From Herpetosiphon geysericola (GTDB lineage Bacteria > Chloroflexota > Chloroflexia > Chloroflexales > Herpetosiphonaceae): a stretch of DNA of 64,000 nt. The stretch is taken from assembly GCF_001306135.1 (NCBI RefSeq), contig NZ_LGKP01000012.1, positions 62,001-126,000 of the forward strand, written 5' to 3'. Below the pieces are notes generated by a model. That model was not told the DNA's origin and made no database searches. It saw only the letters and a program-made list of their open reading frames with translations. The position numbers were made by a program, and so were the translations under genes. Numbering within the stretch: the first letter of the stretch is position 1; the number at the start of each line of letters is the position of its first letter. Shown here piece by piece: positions 25,130-32,917 of this stretch.

Positions 25130-26722
25130 ATGACTGATCGGCAACATGGCGTGAAAATCAACGCCCCCATCACCCCCGCTGCGGCGGAATTGTTGACGGA
25201 ACCAGCTCTCCACTTTTTAGCTGCTTTGCATCGCACTTTTGACCAAACTCGCCGCGACTTATTGCACGGACGAGTGGAACGTCAAAGTCGGCTTGATGCA
25301 GGCGAACGCCCTGATTTTCTCGCTGAAACTGCCAATATTCGTGCTAGCGACTGGCAAATTGCCCCAATTCCTGATGAAATTCGCAATCGGCGGGTTGAAA
25401 TCACTGGGCCAATCGATCGCAAAATGATCATCAATGCGCTCAACTCTGGAGCCAACGTCTTCATGGCCGACTGTGAAGATGCCACCACTCCAAGCTGGGA
25501 TAACTTGGTCAGCGGTCAATTAAATTTGCGCGATGCAGTCAACCGCACGATTAGCTTCACCAACGAAGCTGGCAAAGCCTATCGCTTAAACGACCATGTT
25601 GCGGTGTTGTTTGTGCGGCCTCGCGGCTGGCACTTGCTCGAAAAGCATGTCACCGTTGATGGCGAACCAATCGCTGGCGGTTTGTTCGATTTTGGCTTGT
25701 ATTTATTCCACAACGCCAAAACCTTGCTTGCGCGCGGTTCTGCTCCCTACTTCTATCTGCCAAAACTCGAAAGCCATCGCGAAGCTCGTTTGTGGAATGA
25801 TGTTTTCGTCTTTGCCCAAAAGCAACTTGGCCTGCCCCATGGCTCGATCAAAGCAACTGTCTTGATTGAAACAATTTTGGCGGCTTTCGAGATGGACGAA
25901 ATTCTCTACGAATTGCGTGACCACTCGGCTGGCCTCAACTGTGGTCGCTGGGATTATATCTTCAGTTGCATCAAAAAATTTGCCAAACTTGAGCATTTTG
26001 TGCTGGCTGATCGGGCTTTCGTAACCATGACCTCGCGCTTTATGCGCTCATACTCGTTGCTGGCGATCAAAACCTGCCATCGGCGTGGTGCGCATGCGAT
26101 GGGCGGTATGGCAGCCCAGATTCCGATTAAGCACGATGCCCAAGCCAATGCCGAAGCGCTCGCCAAAGTCCAAGCAGATAAAGAGCGCGAAGCCCGCGAT
26201 GGCCACGACGGTACATGGGTCGCCCACCCAGGCTTAGTTCCCTTGGCCAAGGCCGCCTTTGATGCCTTGATGCCTGAAGCTAACCAAATTGGCAAGCAAC
26301 TCGATGTCGAAATTACCGCCGATGATCTGTTGCGTTTCGAGCCATCAGCGCCAATTACCGAGCAAGGCTTGCGCAAAAATATCAGCGTTGGCATCCAATA
26401 TATCGAGGCTTGGCTTGGTGGCTTAGGCTGCGTGCCGCTCTACAACTTGATGGAAGATGCAGCAACCGCCGAAATCTCGCGGGCGCAAGTTTGGCAATGG
26501 GTGCATCAGCCGAATGGCATCACCGAAGATTTTCGCAAAATCACCCTCGATTGGGTGCGCGAGTTGGTTGTGGAAGAATTAGCCACAATTGAACAAGAAG
26601 TTGGTGCAGAACGCTATCACAATGGTCATTATGTCCGCGCTAGCCAATTGTTTGATCAACTGGTTGCCAACCCAACCTTTACCGAATTTCTCACCCTTCC
26701 CGCTTACGAACAAATCGATTAA
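25130..26722 (+). CDS. aceB: Malate synthase A
   Basis: 530 residues, the usual length of the A isoform. It condenses glyoxylate with acetyl-CoA to make malate. Visible family signatures are FMADCEDATTPSWDN (about residue 117), LFVRPRGWHLLEKH (about 160), KATVLIETILAAFEMDEIL (about 245) and GMAAQIPIKHD (about 325). The ATG at 25130 has AAGGA eight bases upstream; the frame is open to an ATG at 25082 that lacks an RBS. It is followed after 173 bases by isocitrate lyase, giving the complete glyoxylate bypass for growth on acetate or fatty acids. Confidence 0.95.
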   Translation: MTDRQHGVKINAPITPAAAELLTEPALHFLAALHRTFDQTRRDLLHGRVERQSRLDAGERPDFLAETANIRASDWQIAPIPDEIRNRRVEITGPIDRKMIINALNSGANVFMADCEDATTPSWDNLVSGQLNLRDAVNRTISFTNEAGKAYRLNDHVAVLFVRPRGWHLLEKHVTVDGEPIAGGLFDFGLYLFHNAKTLLARGSAPYFYLPKLESHREARLWNDVFVFAQKQLGLPHGSIKATVLIETILAAFEMDEILYELRDHSAGLNCGRWDYIFSCIKKFAKLEHFVLADRAFVTMTSRFMRSYSLLAIKTCHRRGAHAMGGMAAQIPIKHDAQANAEALAKVQADKEREARDGHDGTWVAHPGLVPLAKAAFDALMPEANQIGKQLDVEITADDLLRFEPSAPITEQGLRKNISVGIQYIEAWLGGLGCVPLYNLMEDAATAEISRAQVWQWVHQPNGITEDFRKITLDWVRELVVEELATIEQEVGAERYHNGHYVRASQLFDQLVANPTFTEFLTLPAYEQID

Positions 26723-26809
26723 GTGCATTCATTGGCAGCGTGCAGGCGCTAGCATCAAACAATAATGACTAAAACCTGCAATGCTGTGTCGGGATAGATT
26801 TGATTTTCA

Positions 26810-26857
26810 CTCGTTACCTTGGCGACGTTGCCCTAGCGCTTTGGCGATTGTAACGAG
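26810..26857 (+). promoter_or_regulatory. Inverted repeat in the leader of aceA
   Basis: CTCGTTAC (26810-26817) with GTAACGAG (26850-26857), a perfect 8-bp inverted repeat enclosing a smaller GGCGAC/GTTGCC symmetry, 38 bases before the aceA start. It may be an RNA stem between the two genes or an operator. Confidence 0.4.
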
Positions 26858-26895
26858 CTACATGCCACCATTTTACTTTGACAAAGGAGTCAGCC

Positions 26896-28188
26896 ATGAA
26901 CACCACGAACGGTATCTCAACAACAGAACTGGAACGGGGTTGGGCAACGGACGCACGTTGGCAGGGGATTCAGCGCGATTACACAGCAGAAGATGTTGTG
27001 CGTTTGCGCGGTTCAGTCATTATTGAGCAAACCTTGGCTCGCATGGGTGCTGAACGCTTGTGGGATCTATTACACAGCGAAGATTACGTGCATGCGTTGG
27101 GTGCGCTGACTGGCAATCAAGCAATGCAAATGGTTAAAGCAGGCTTGAAAGCAATTTACTTGAGTGGCTGGCAGGTTGCCGCCGATGCCAATATGGCAGG
27201 CCAAATGTATCCCGATCAAAGCTTGTATCCCGCCAACAGCGTGCCCCAAGTGGTCAAACGGATCAACCAAACATTGCAACGCTGCGACCAAATTTATCAT
27301 TCGGAAGCAAAAGATGGCACCTACTGGTTTGCGCCAATCGTTGCCGATGCCGAAGCTGGTTTTGGTGGCCCATTGAATGCCTTCGAAATGATGAAAGCCA
27401 TGATCGAAGCAGGCGCAGCAGGCGTGCACTTCGAAGATCAATTGTCATCGGAAAAGAAATGTGGTCACTTGGGCGGCAAAGTACTTATCCCAACCAGCCA
27501 CTTTATTCGCACGCTGCAAGCTGCTCGTTTGGCTGCCGACGTGATGGACGTACCAACCTTGGTCGTCGCCCGTACCGATGCCAATGGTGCATATCTTTTG
27601 ACCAGCGACGTTGATCCTCGTGACCGCGAGTTTTGTACCGGCGAACGTACCTCAGAAGGCTTCTTCTGTATTCGCGGTGGGATCGATTCAGCAATTGCCC
27701 GTGGCTTGGCCTATGCGCCATATGCCGACCTGATCTGGTGTGAAACCTCAACCCCAGATTTGGAAGAAGCACGGAAATTTGCTGAAGCGATCCATGCTCA
27801 ATATCCAGGCAAATTGTTGGCCTACAACTGCTCGCCATCGTTCAACTGGAAGCGCAACTTGGATGATGCCACGATTGCTAAATTCCAAAGCGAACTTGGC
27901 GCGATGGGCTACAAATTTCAATTCATCACCTTGGCTGGCTTCCACGCTTTGAATTACAGCATGTTCGATTTGGCATCTGGCTATCGCGACCAAGGCATGA
28001 GCGCCTATGTTCAATTGCAAGAAGCTGAGTTCAACCGCGAAAGCGAAGGCTACACCGCCGTCAAGCATCAACGCGAAGTTGGCACTGGCTACTTCGATTT
28101 GGTTGCCCAAGCAGTTTCAGGTGGCATGTCGTCGACCACCGCTTTGAGCGGCTCGACCGAGCACGAGCAATTTGTTGGAGCCCATTAG
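26896..28188 (+). CDS. aceA: Isocitrate lyase
   Basis: 430 residues. It cleaves isocitrate to succinate and glyoxylate, the first step of the glyoxylate bypass. The catalytic loop is [14 protein letters not shown], with the active cysteine, at about residue 185. [20 protein letters not shown] binds the metal-substrate complex, and [10 protein letters not shown] is the conserved C-terminal substrate segment. The ATG at 26896 has AAGGAG seven bases upstream. It lies in the same direction as malate synthase and is probably co-transcribed. Confidence 0.96.
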   Translation: MNTTNGISTTELERGWATDARWQGIQRDYTAEDVVRLRGSVIIEQTLARMGAERLWDLLHSEDYVHALGALTGNQAMQMVKAGLKAIYLSGWQVAADANMAGQMYPDQSLYPANSVPQVVKRINQTLQRCDQIYHSEAKDGTYWFAPIVADAEAGFGGPLNAFEMMKAMIEAGAAGVHFEDQLSSEKKCGHLGGKVLIPTSHFIRTLQAARLAADVMDVPTLVVARTDANGAYLLTSDVDPRDREFCTGERTSEGFFCIRGGIDSAIARGLAYAPYADLIWCETSTPDLEEARKFAEAIHAQYPGKLLAYNCSPSFNWKRNLDDATIAKFQSELGAMGYKFQFITLAGFHALNYSMFDLASGYRDQGMSAYVQLQEAEFNRESEGYTAVKHQREVGTGYFDLVAQAVSGGMSSTTALSGSTEHEQFVGAH

Positions 28189-28194
28189 AAAGGA

Positions 28195-28450
28195 TGAAGG
28201 ATGAAGAGTAGGATTAAGGGGTAGAAACAGAACATAGAACATAGAGCATAGAACATAAGGAACGGCAGAAGTCAGAAATCAAAAGGCAAAAGTAGGCTTT
28301 AGAGGTCAGTTTGGCTATTGGCTGAGGGCTATTGGCTATCGTAATATTGGATGGTATCTCAATAATTTGCTTGCCTATAGCCAAAAGCCTATAGCCCATA
28401 GCCAATTTCCCTTCGTGCTCTTCGTGTTCTTCGTGGTTTCAACATCCTAA
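28195..28450. repeat. Word-repeat intergenic region 2
   Basis: Contains AACATAGAACATAGAGCATAG, AGAAGTCAGAAATCAAAAGG, and two arrays of GGCTAT words in opposite orientation (28313-28340 and 28375-28402) able to form an imperfect hairpin, then CTTCGTGCTCTTCGTG. No gene was seen. Confidence 0.75.
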
Positions 28451-28471
28451 ATCCTACTTGATCTGCGACTA

Positions 28472-28568
28472 TTGCAAAGCCAGTGAGCCGGTTTTGCGAT
28501 GGTAAAAAATACCCTGCATTGCTCGCACCGCGCTGATCCCTCCATGAGATCGCGGTGCGAGTTTTTTT
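28472..28568 (+). ncRNA. Candidate structured RNA ending in a strong terminator
   Basis: Three consecutive stems on the plus strand. The first is GCAAAGCC pairing with GGTTTTGC (one G-U), about 28474-28498. The second is GGTA-AAAAA-TACC (28501-28513). The third is a perfect 11-bp stem, CTCGCACCGCG (28522-28532) with CGCGGTGCGAG (28551-28561), followed by seven T (28562-28568). It ends 60 bases before the kinase-like gene at 28629, which has its own TATAAT at 28592. It may be a small RNA or a terminated leader. Confidence 0.45.
28522..28568 (+). terminator. Strong Rho-independent terminator
   Basis: A perfect 11-bp GC-rich stem with an 18-base loop and a seven-T tail. No gene ends just before it (aceA stops at 28188), which suggests that a short RNA or a long aceA 3' UTR is the transcript it ends. 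Confidence 0.85.
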
Positions 28569-28628
28569 GGTTTAAAACCCCTTGCTTGGCGTATAATACA
28601 GCCTCGCTTGTGTTTTGGAGATTTGGCA

Positions 28629-29141
28629 ATGGCGCAGCATCGCAATGTGATTTTAATTGGTATGCCTGGATCGGGCAAAAGTACGCTCGGTATTTTATTG
28701 GCCAAAGCCTTGGTCTTTGATTTTATCGATACCGATGTGGTGATTCAAACCCGTCAGCATGGTCGCTTGATTGACATTCTCGAACGGCTGGGCGCTGAGC
28801 AATTTTGTGCCGTCGAAAACCAATATTGCGCCGAGCTAGAGCTTGATAGCTATGTCGTTGCCACTGGCGGCAGTGTGATTTATAGCCCCGATGCAATGGC
28901 CAATTTCCAGCGGCTTGGCACAATTGTCTATCTTGCGATTGAATTTGCTGAACTGTTGCCGCGGATCAGCGATATGGATTCGCGGGGAATTGTGATGCAG
29001 CCAGGCCAAACATTTGCCGATTTATATGCCGAGCGCGTGCCGCTGTACCAACAATTTGCCGATATTACGGTGCAGTGCACTGGCGACGATCACGAGCATA
29101 CGGTCAACCAAATTATGGCGGCGTTAGCTGCACATACTTAA
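28629..29141 (+). CDS. Shikimate kinase-like small kinase
   Basis: 170 residues of the shikimate/gluconate kinase fold. The P-loop is GMPGSGKST (about residues 12-20), IDTDVVIQ carries the substrate/metal aspartates, VVATGGSVI is the GG segment, and ERVPLYQQFADI has the C-terminal arginine. The usual FRxxE motif in the substrate domain is replaced by FCAVEN, removing the arginine that grips the shikimate carboxylate. The substrate may therefore differ. GGAG lies eight bases before the ATG. It overlaps the 3' end of the convergent gene at 29113 by 29 bases. Confidence 0.8.
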   Translation: MAQHRNVILIGMPGSGKSTLGILLAKALVFDFIDTDVVIQTRQHGRLIDILERLGAEQFCAVENQYCAELELDSYVVATGGSVIYSPDAMANFQRLGTIVYLAIEFAELLPRISDMDSRGIVMQPGQTFADLYAERVPLYQQFADITVQCTGDDHEHTVNQIMAALAAHT

Positions 29142-29604
29142 TTTGGCTATGATCAACCATGAGCGTGCCATCAGCGGCGAAAAAACGCTCGCCACTGTCA
29201 GCCGGGATCGACAGCAAATCAATTGGCGCTGAGCGTTTAATCGTGCTGGTTAATTCGGCAATTACTTGGGTTAATGGTTCTAGGTTGCTGGCCCATTTGG
29301 CAAATACAAAATGGGTTTGGCGATAGCGTTTGAGCAACGTTTCCAATTTATCCATGCCCACGTGGCCAGCCTCGCCCCAAAACAGCGGCGATCCTTGGCT
29401 ATCGAGGGCAATTACATCGGGCTTATAGCGCAGGCCAATCGGGGTTTCAACCCGGGCCTCTGGATAAGTGGGCAAATATAACGCCCAAATTAATGCCTTC
29501 ATCATCACATGTTCGCTCGATTCAACTGGGCGTTTAATCATCACCACCTGCGAACCATGGGCCTTGAATGTCCATTTACGGCGCAAAAATAGCTCATTGC
29601 TCAT
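29113..29604 (-). CDS. YaeQ-like PD-(D/E)XK-fold protein
   Basis: 163 residues. The pattern RPVESSEHVMMKALIWALY, then RYKPDVIALDSQGSPLFWGEAG, then HFVFAKW resembles the YaeQ family, whose members have a restriction-enzyme-like fold with a PD...E core. No biochemical role is established for the group as far as I know. The ATG at 29604 has GGGGAG seven bases upstream; the frame extends to 29619 without support. This is a resemblance judged by eye. Confidence 0.6.
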   Translation of the reverse strand: MSNELFLRRKWTFKAHGSQVVMIKRPVESSEHVMMKALIWALYLPTYPEARVETPIGLRYKPDVIALDSQGSPLFWGEAGHVGMDKLETLLKRYRQTHFVFAKWASNLEPLTQVIAELTSTIKRSAPIDLLSIPADSGERFFAADGTLMVDHSQIKYVQLTPP

Positions 29605-29683
29605 GCTGAAACTCCCCATGCATCCTAGCGTATAGCTTTAGGATATGTATTCTACGGATTGAGAGTTTGAAAGGATTGTTGTT

Positions 29684-29995
29684 ATGGATTCGATGTTGCC
29701 GTTTTTAGTATTTGTCGGTTTGGTTGGGCTGATTATCGCTTGGCACGTCTTTGAACATAAACGCTCTGTTCAGTTGATTCAGCAATGGGCTGCTAGCAAT
29801 GGCTATCAGATTCTCGAGCTTGAACAACGCTGGTTGCGGCGCGGCCCTTTCTTTTGGCGCTCTAGTAAATATCATACCGTGTTCTATGTTGATGTGATTG
29901 ATGCTCAAGGCGCGACGCAAGCGGTATGGATTCGCTGTGGTGGCTGGTTTAGCGGGCTTTTCTCCGATCAGCTGACAGTCCGATTTGATTCATAA
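29684..29995 (+). CDS. Small single-pass membrane protein, paralogue 1
   Basis: 103 residues. One N-terminal helix (LPFLVFVGLVGLIIAWHVF) precedes a compact soluble part with the phrase ILELEQRWLRRGPFFWRSS. It is clearly related to the protein at 30407 (ILEIKRPWLSLGPFLWRTA). The function is unknown. Its end overlaps the convergent gene at 29968 by 28 bases. Confidence 0.75.
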   Translation: MDSMLPFLVFVGLVGLIIAWHVFEHKRSVQLIQQWAASNGYQILELEQRWLRRGPFFWRSSKYHTVFYVDVIDAQGATQAVWIRCGGWFSGLFSDQLTVRFDS

Positions 29996-30306
29996 GCTTG
30001 AAACCAATCCCAATAAGGTGTGTTTTTGATCAAGCGCCGATTATAATCAGGTGCTTGGTCGTTCCACCAAACTGGGCCGCGTTCGCCAAGCGCCACTTTA
30101 CAGCGCTGAACCTCGGCGCGAGCAGCGCGTTCGGCCTCTTGGTTTTGTTGGCGCTTGGCTTGGCCAACGGCGCGGCGAGCGTTCATTAATTGATTAACCA
30201 AACGTTGGCGTTCTGCGGGATCTAAGTTTGGGTTGCTACAACGCCATAAACGTTGCTTGACCACAAAATAGCGTCCATCGGGAGTTGTTGGATAGTGTTT
30301 TGACAT
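29968..30306 (-). CDS. Conserved small basic protein of unknown function
   Basis: 112 residues from the ATG at 30306, which has AAGGAG upstream. It begins MSKHYPTTPDGRYFVVKQRL and continues WRCSNPNLDPAERQRLVNQL, a pattern I have seen in hypothetical proteins of many bacteria. The middle is a charged, coiled-coil-like helix rich in Ala, Arg and Gln, and the end is YNRRLIKNTPYWDWF. No catalytic motif is evident. It sits between two paralogous membrane-protein genes on the other strand. Confidence 0.75.
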   Translation of the reverse strand: MSKHYPTTPDGRYFVVKQRLWRCSNPNLDPAERQRLVNQLMNARRAVGQAKRQQNQEAERAARAEVQRCKVALGERGPVWWNDQAPDYNRRLIKNTPYWDWFQAYESNRTVS

Positions 30307-30406
30307 AGCTGCTCCTTGCAGTTGTATACCAAAAATGATGCCAGCGCAACGTTTATCCCGCTCAATGCGTAGCATATGCAGGGTTGTTTTGAAAGAAGGG
30401 ATTTGT

Positions 30407-30703
30407 ATGATTGGGTATGTATTGGTTACTTTAGCAGTTGTGAGTGGCGCATTTTTGCTTGGACGCTATCAAATTCTCAAGCGCAACGAACATATTGAAG
30501 CTTGGGCTTTGCAGCAACGCTATAATATTCTCGAAATCAAACGCCCATGGCTGAGTCTTGGGCCATTTCTCTGGCGCACCGCCGAAAATGATCAGGTTTA
30601 TAAAGTTGAATTACGTGATCAAGCTGGCGAAAATATCAGTGGCTGGTTGCGCTATCGCGGTTTTTTATTTGGCAATTATGAAATTGATTTGGAATTTGAG
30701 TAG
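30407..30703 (+). CDS. Small single-pass membrane protein, paralogue 2
   Basis: 98 residues from the ATG at 30407, preceded by AAGGG. An N-terminal helix (IGYVLVTLAVVSGAFLLGRY) is followed by a soluble part with ILEIKRPWLSLGPFLWRTA and a second conserved end, GWLRYRGFLFGNYEIDLEF. It is a duplicate of the gene at 29684; the pair bracket the convergent gene at 29968. The function is unknown. Confidence 0.75.
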   Translation: MIGYVLVTLAVVSGAFLLGRYQILKRNEHIEAWALQQRYNILEIKRPWLSLGPFLWRTAENDQVYKVELRDQAGENISGWLRYRGFLFGNYEIDLEFE

Positions 30704-30784
30704 TTTTCTAAAATACAAAATTGAGAATCGTAAGCGGCATGGCGAAAATAGGCAGCTATACCGCTTACTTTTTAGGCAAATTAA

Positions 30785-31732
30785 TTAGGTAGCAGTTGGC
30801 AGATGTTTACCAATATAGCCAATAATAATTTTATGCCGTGCTCCATCAGGAAAAAAATGAATTCTAATAGCATCATAGAGCTTGCTATGCCATGTAAATA
30901 AGCGATATTCATCATCCGCACACTTATAGGTTCGCTCTTTGGCATATAGATTAATAGTTGCTTCGCTCTCAGGGCTACAAACTAAATTTAATGCATTTTT
31001 ATTAAATGCCCCTGTTTGCCAGCTTGCGGCATAGGCTTGAAATTGGAATAAATGACGTTTAATATGTGTCCAATGTTGGTCATTTGCTTCCAATTGTTTT
31101 AGCGCATCTAGTGCTGTTTCTGTCCACTCTAAATCAGGGAATAACTCACTACGCCGTTCATACGCATCACGCCCATCACGAACTGAACGTTTATTAATTT
31201 CCTCGATTAGCGGTTTATTTTGTTGGATATGCTTGGGATTGCTATGATGAAGCACATCATGGTGCTTTTCAGATAATTCACCAGAATCATCGAGAAAAAA
31301 TTCTTCAATTGTTAATTGATTGTTATCCCAATCAGAATGGCTTGCTAAACTTATCGCAATACCATCAAGTATGACAGCCATACCTAAACCAAGGGCAGTT
31401 TGCTGCTTAAACATAAATTCAGAAGTATGTTGTTTATGAGTCAGGCTAGCTTCTTGAGGATGATCTTGTAGGTACGGTATTTTTGTGTTCATTCTTCTAA
31501 GATAATCACTATAGTTTTTATAACGACCTTTCATCTCAGGATCTTTGAGTAGATCAATAAGATAATAATTTGGAGCAAATTCTATTTCATAAAGCGGTCT
31601 GTGTTGACGAACTGTATTACCTATGCCAGCTGCTCTAATTGTATCAATAAGTTGGATTAGTAATTGTTTAACTTGATATTGATCCGCAGCGATGGTGATT
31701 GAACGATCATTTAATACGATATCAATTCCCAT
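30785..31732 (-). CDS. Third gene of the ATPase/DUF262 cluster, unknown function
   Basis: 315 residues with no family I recognise. The middle is rich in charged residues and histidines (EKHHDVLHHSNPKH). The C-terminus (FTWHSKLYDAIRIHFFPDGA, then IIIGYIGKHLPT) has a compact beta pattern that recalls small RNA-targeting toxins, but this is only an impression. The start lies three bases after the ATPase stop, with AAGGAG seven bases upstream, so it is part of the same operon. In a defence operon the unrecognised last gene is often the effector. Confidence 0.7.
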   Translation of the reverse strand: MGIDIVLNDRSITIAADQYQVKQLLIQLIDTIRAAGIGNTVRQHRPLYEIEFAPNYYLIDLLKDPEMKGRYKNYSDYLRRMNTKIPYLQDHPQEASLTHKQHTSEFMFKQQTALGLGMAVILDGIAISLASHSDWDNNQLTIEEFFLDDSGELSEKHHDVLHHSNPKHIQQNKPLIEEINKRSVRDGRDAYERRSELFPDLEWTETALDALKQLEANDQHWTHIKRHLFQFQAYAASWQTGAFNKNALNLVCSPESEATINLYAKERTYKCADDEYRLFTWHSKLYDAIRIHFFPDGARHKIIIGYIGKHLPTAT

Positions 31733-31735
31733 GGA

Positions 31736-32917
31736 TCAACTCCTTGGCGTCATTAATCGTTCTAAACTCTTATCAAATTCATCAAAAAATCCATCTGGCC
31801 ATTGATCAATCAATCCATCTTGATCAATCGTTGGAGTTGAAATTGTATGGCGGGTTTGGCCTTCGATCATGCGGCGCTCAAAGTAATTTAATTGCACATC
31901 GGCTGGATCAATTTTGCCATCGTGAACAGCTAAACGAATGCCATTTAATACATGATCACTATGGCTTTCAACCACAATTTGGACTCCAGCTGCTGCTGCG
32001 TAGGCCAAAAATTGACCCATGAGTGCTTGACCGCGTGGATGTAAATGAGCCTCGGGATTTTCGATTAATAATAATGAATTAGGCTTGGCTGATAAAACCG
32101 CTACTAAAATAGGTAAGGTATAGGTTAATCCAAAGCCAACATTGGTTGCCCGAAACGCATTCCCTACAACTCCATCATTAACGAATGAGAATCGTAAACT
32201 GACCAAATCAATATCAGGGTTTCCTGAAATGTTGATTCGTGTGCCTGGGGAAATTTCACTTAGCCACGCTTCAACTTCATTGCGTAAGGTTAACGTGCTT
32301 GATTGTTCATGATGTAATTTTTCGTTGGGAATTAATTCATTGCCAAATAATGATAAATAGTGAATCGCATATTCACCACTTGGACCAAGTTGGCGATGTT
32401 GGCGCACGAGATAATCCGATGTGCCAAATGATGTGCGAGGGCCAATTCGTTCAGCTTGCAAGTATTGAAATTCATCAGTAAATAGATTACTAAAAATAAT
32501 ATCGTTATTGAAGTAGGTATCCGATGCTCCAACCAGTATGCTATTTAATCCATCAGGCGCAGCTTCAATATCCAAGACATCAGTTGATGAATTATATTGA
32601 TAGCTCCATTCATCAACGCTATTTTTGCTATGTAGCTTCAACCCAATACTAATTGTGTCATCTTCGGCAGACTCAAAGAATACATCTTGTGCTGTACCGA
32701 GTCGAACTAAATCGCCATTAACTGCTAAGCCTTGGGTTATGAGGCCTTGTTGAAACGATTGACGTAATAAAAGCAATGATTGAATGACTGAGGATTTGCC
32801 CATCCCATTTAATCCCGACAGCAAGGTTAGTTTACCAAGATTAATTTTTTGGTGACCAAAGCACTTAAAGTTGTGTAGAACGATCGATTCAAGCGTTTGT
32901 AATGGTTGTTCACTCAT
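31736..32917 (-). CDS. OLD/DUF3696-type AAA ATPase
   Basis: 393 residues. The Walker A motif is LSGLNGMGKSSVIQSLLLL (about residues 33-51) in an SMC/RecF-like setting (VLHNFKCFGHQKINLG). Walker B is SLLLIENPEAHLHPRGQ (about 272), followed by VVESHSDHVLNGIR. The C-terminal IDQDGLIDQWPDGFFDEFD matches the DUF3696 ending. Such ATPases are common sensors or motors in phage defence operons. The start overlaps the DUF262 gene stop (ATGA). Confidence 0.88.
   Translation of the reverse strand: MSEQPLQTLESIVLHNFKCFGHQKINLGKLTLLSGLNGMGKSSVIQSLLLLRQSFQQGLITQGLAVNGDLVRLGTAQDVFFESAEDDTISIGLKLHSKNSVDEWSYQYNSSTDVLDIEAAPDGLNSILVGASDTYFNNDIIFSNLFTDEFQYLQAERIGPRTSFGTSDYLVRQHRQLGPSGEYAIHYLSLFGNELIPNEKLHHEQSSTLTLRNEVEAWLSEISPGTRINISGNPDIDLVSLRFSFVNDGVVGNAFRATNVGFGLTYTLPILVAVLSAKPNSLLLIENPEAHLHPRGQALMGQFLAYAAAAGVQIVVESHSDHVLNGIRLAVHDGKIDPADVQLNYFERRMIEGQTRHTISTPTIDQDGLIDQWPDGFFDEFDKSLERLMTPRS

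Noticed and set aside
28472-28515. GCAAAGCC and GCGATGG considered as a c-di-GMP-I riboswitch
   Set aside because: The second stem, tetraloop and receptor of that class are missing and the region is too short.
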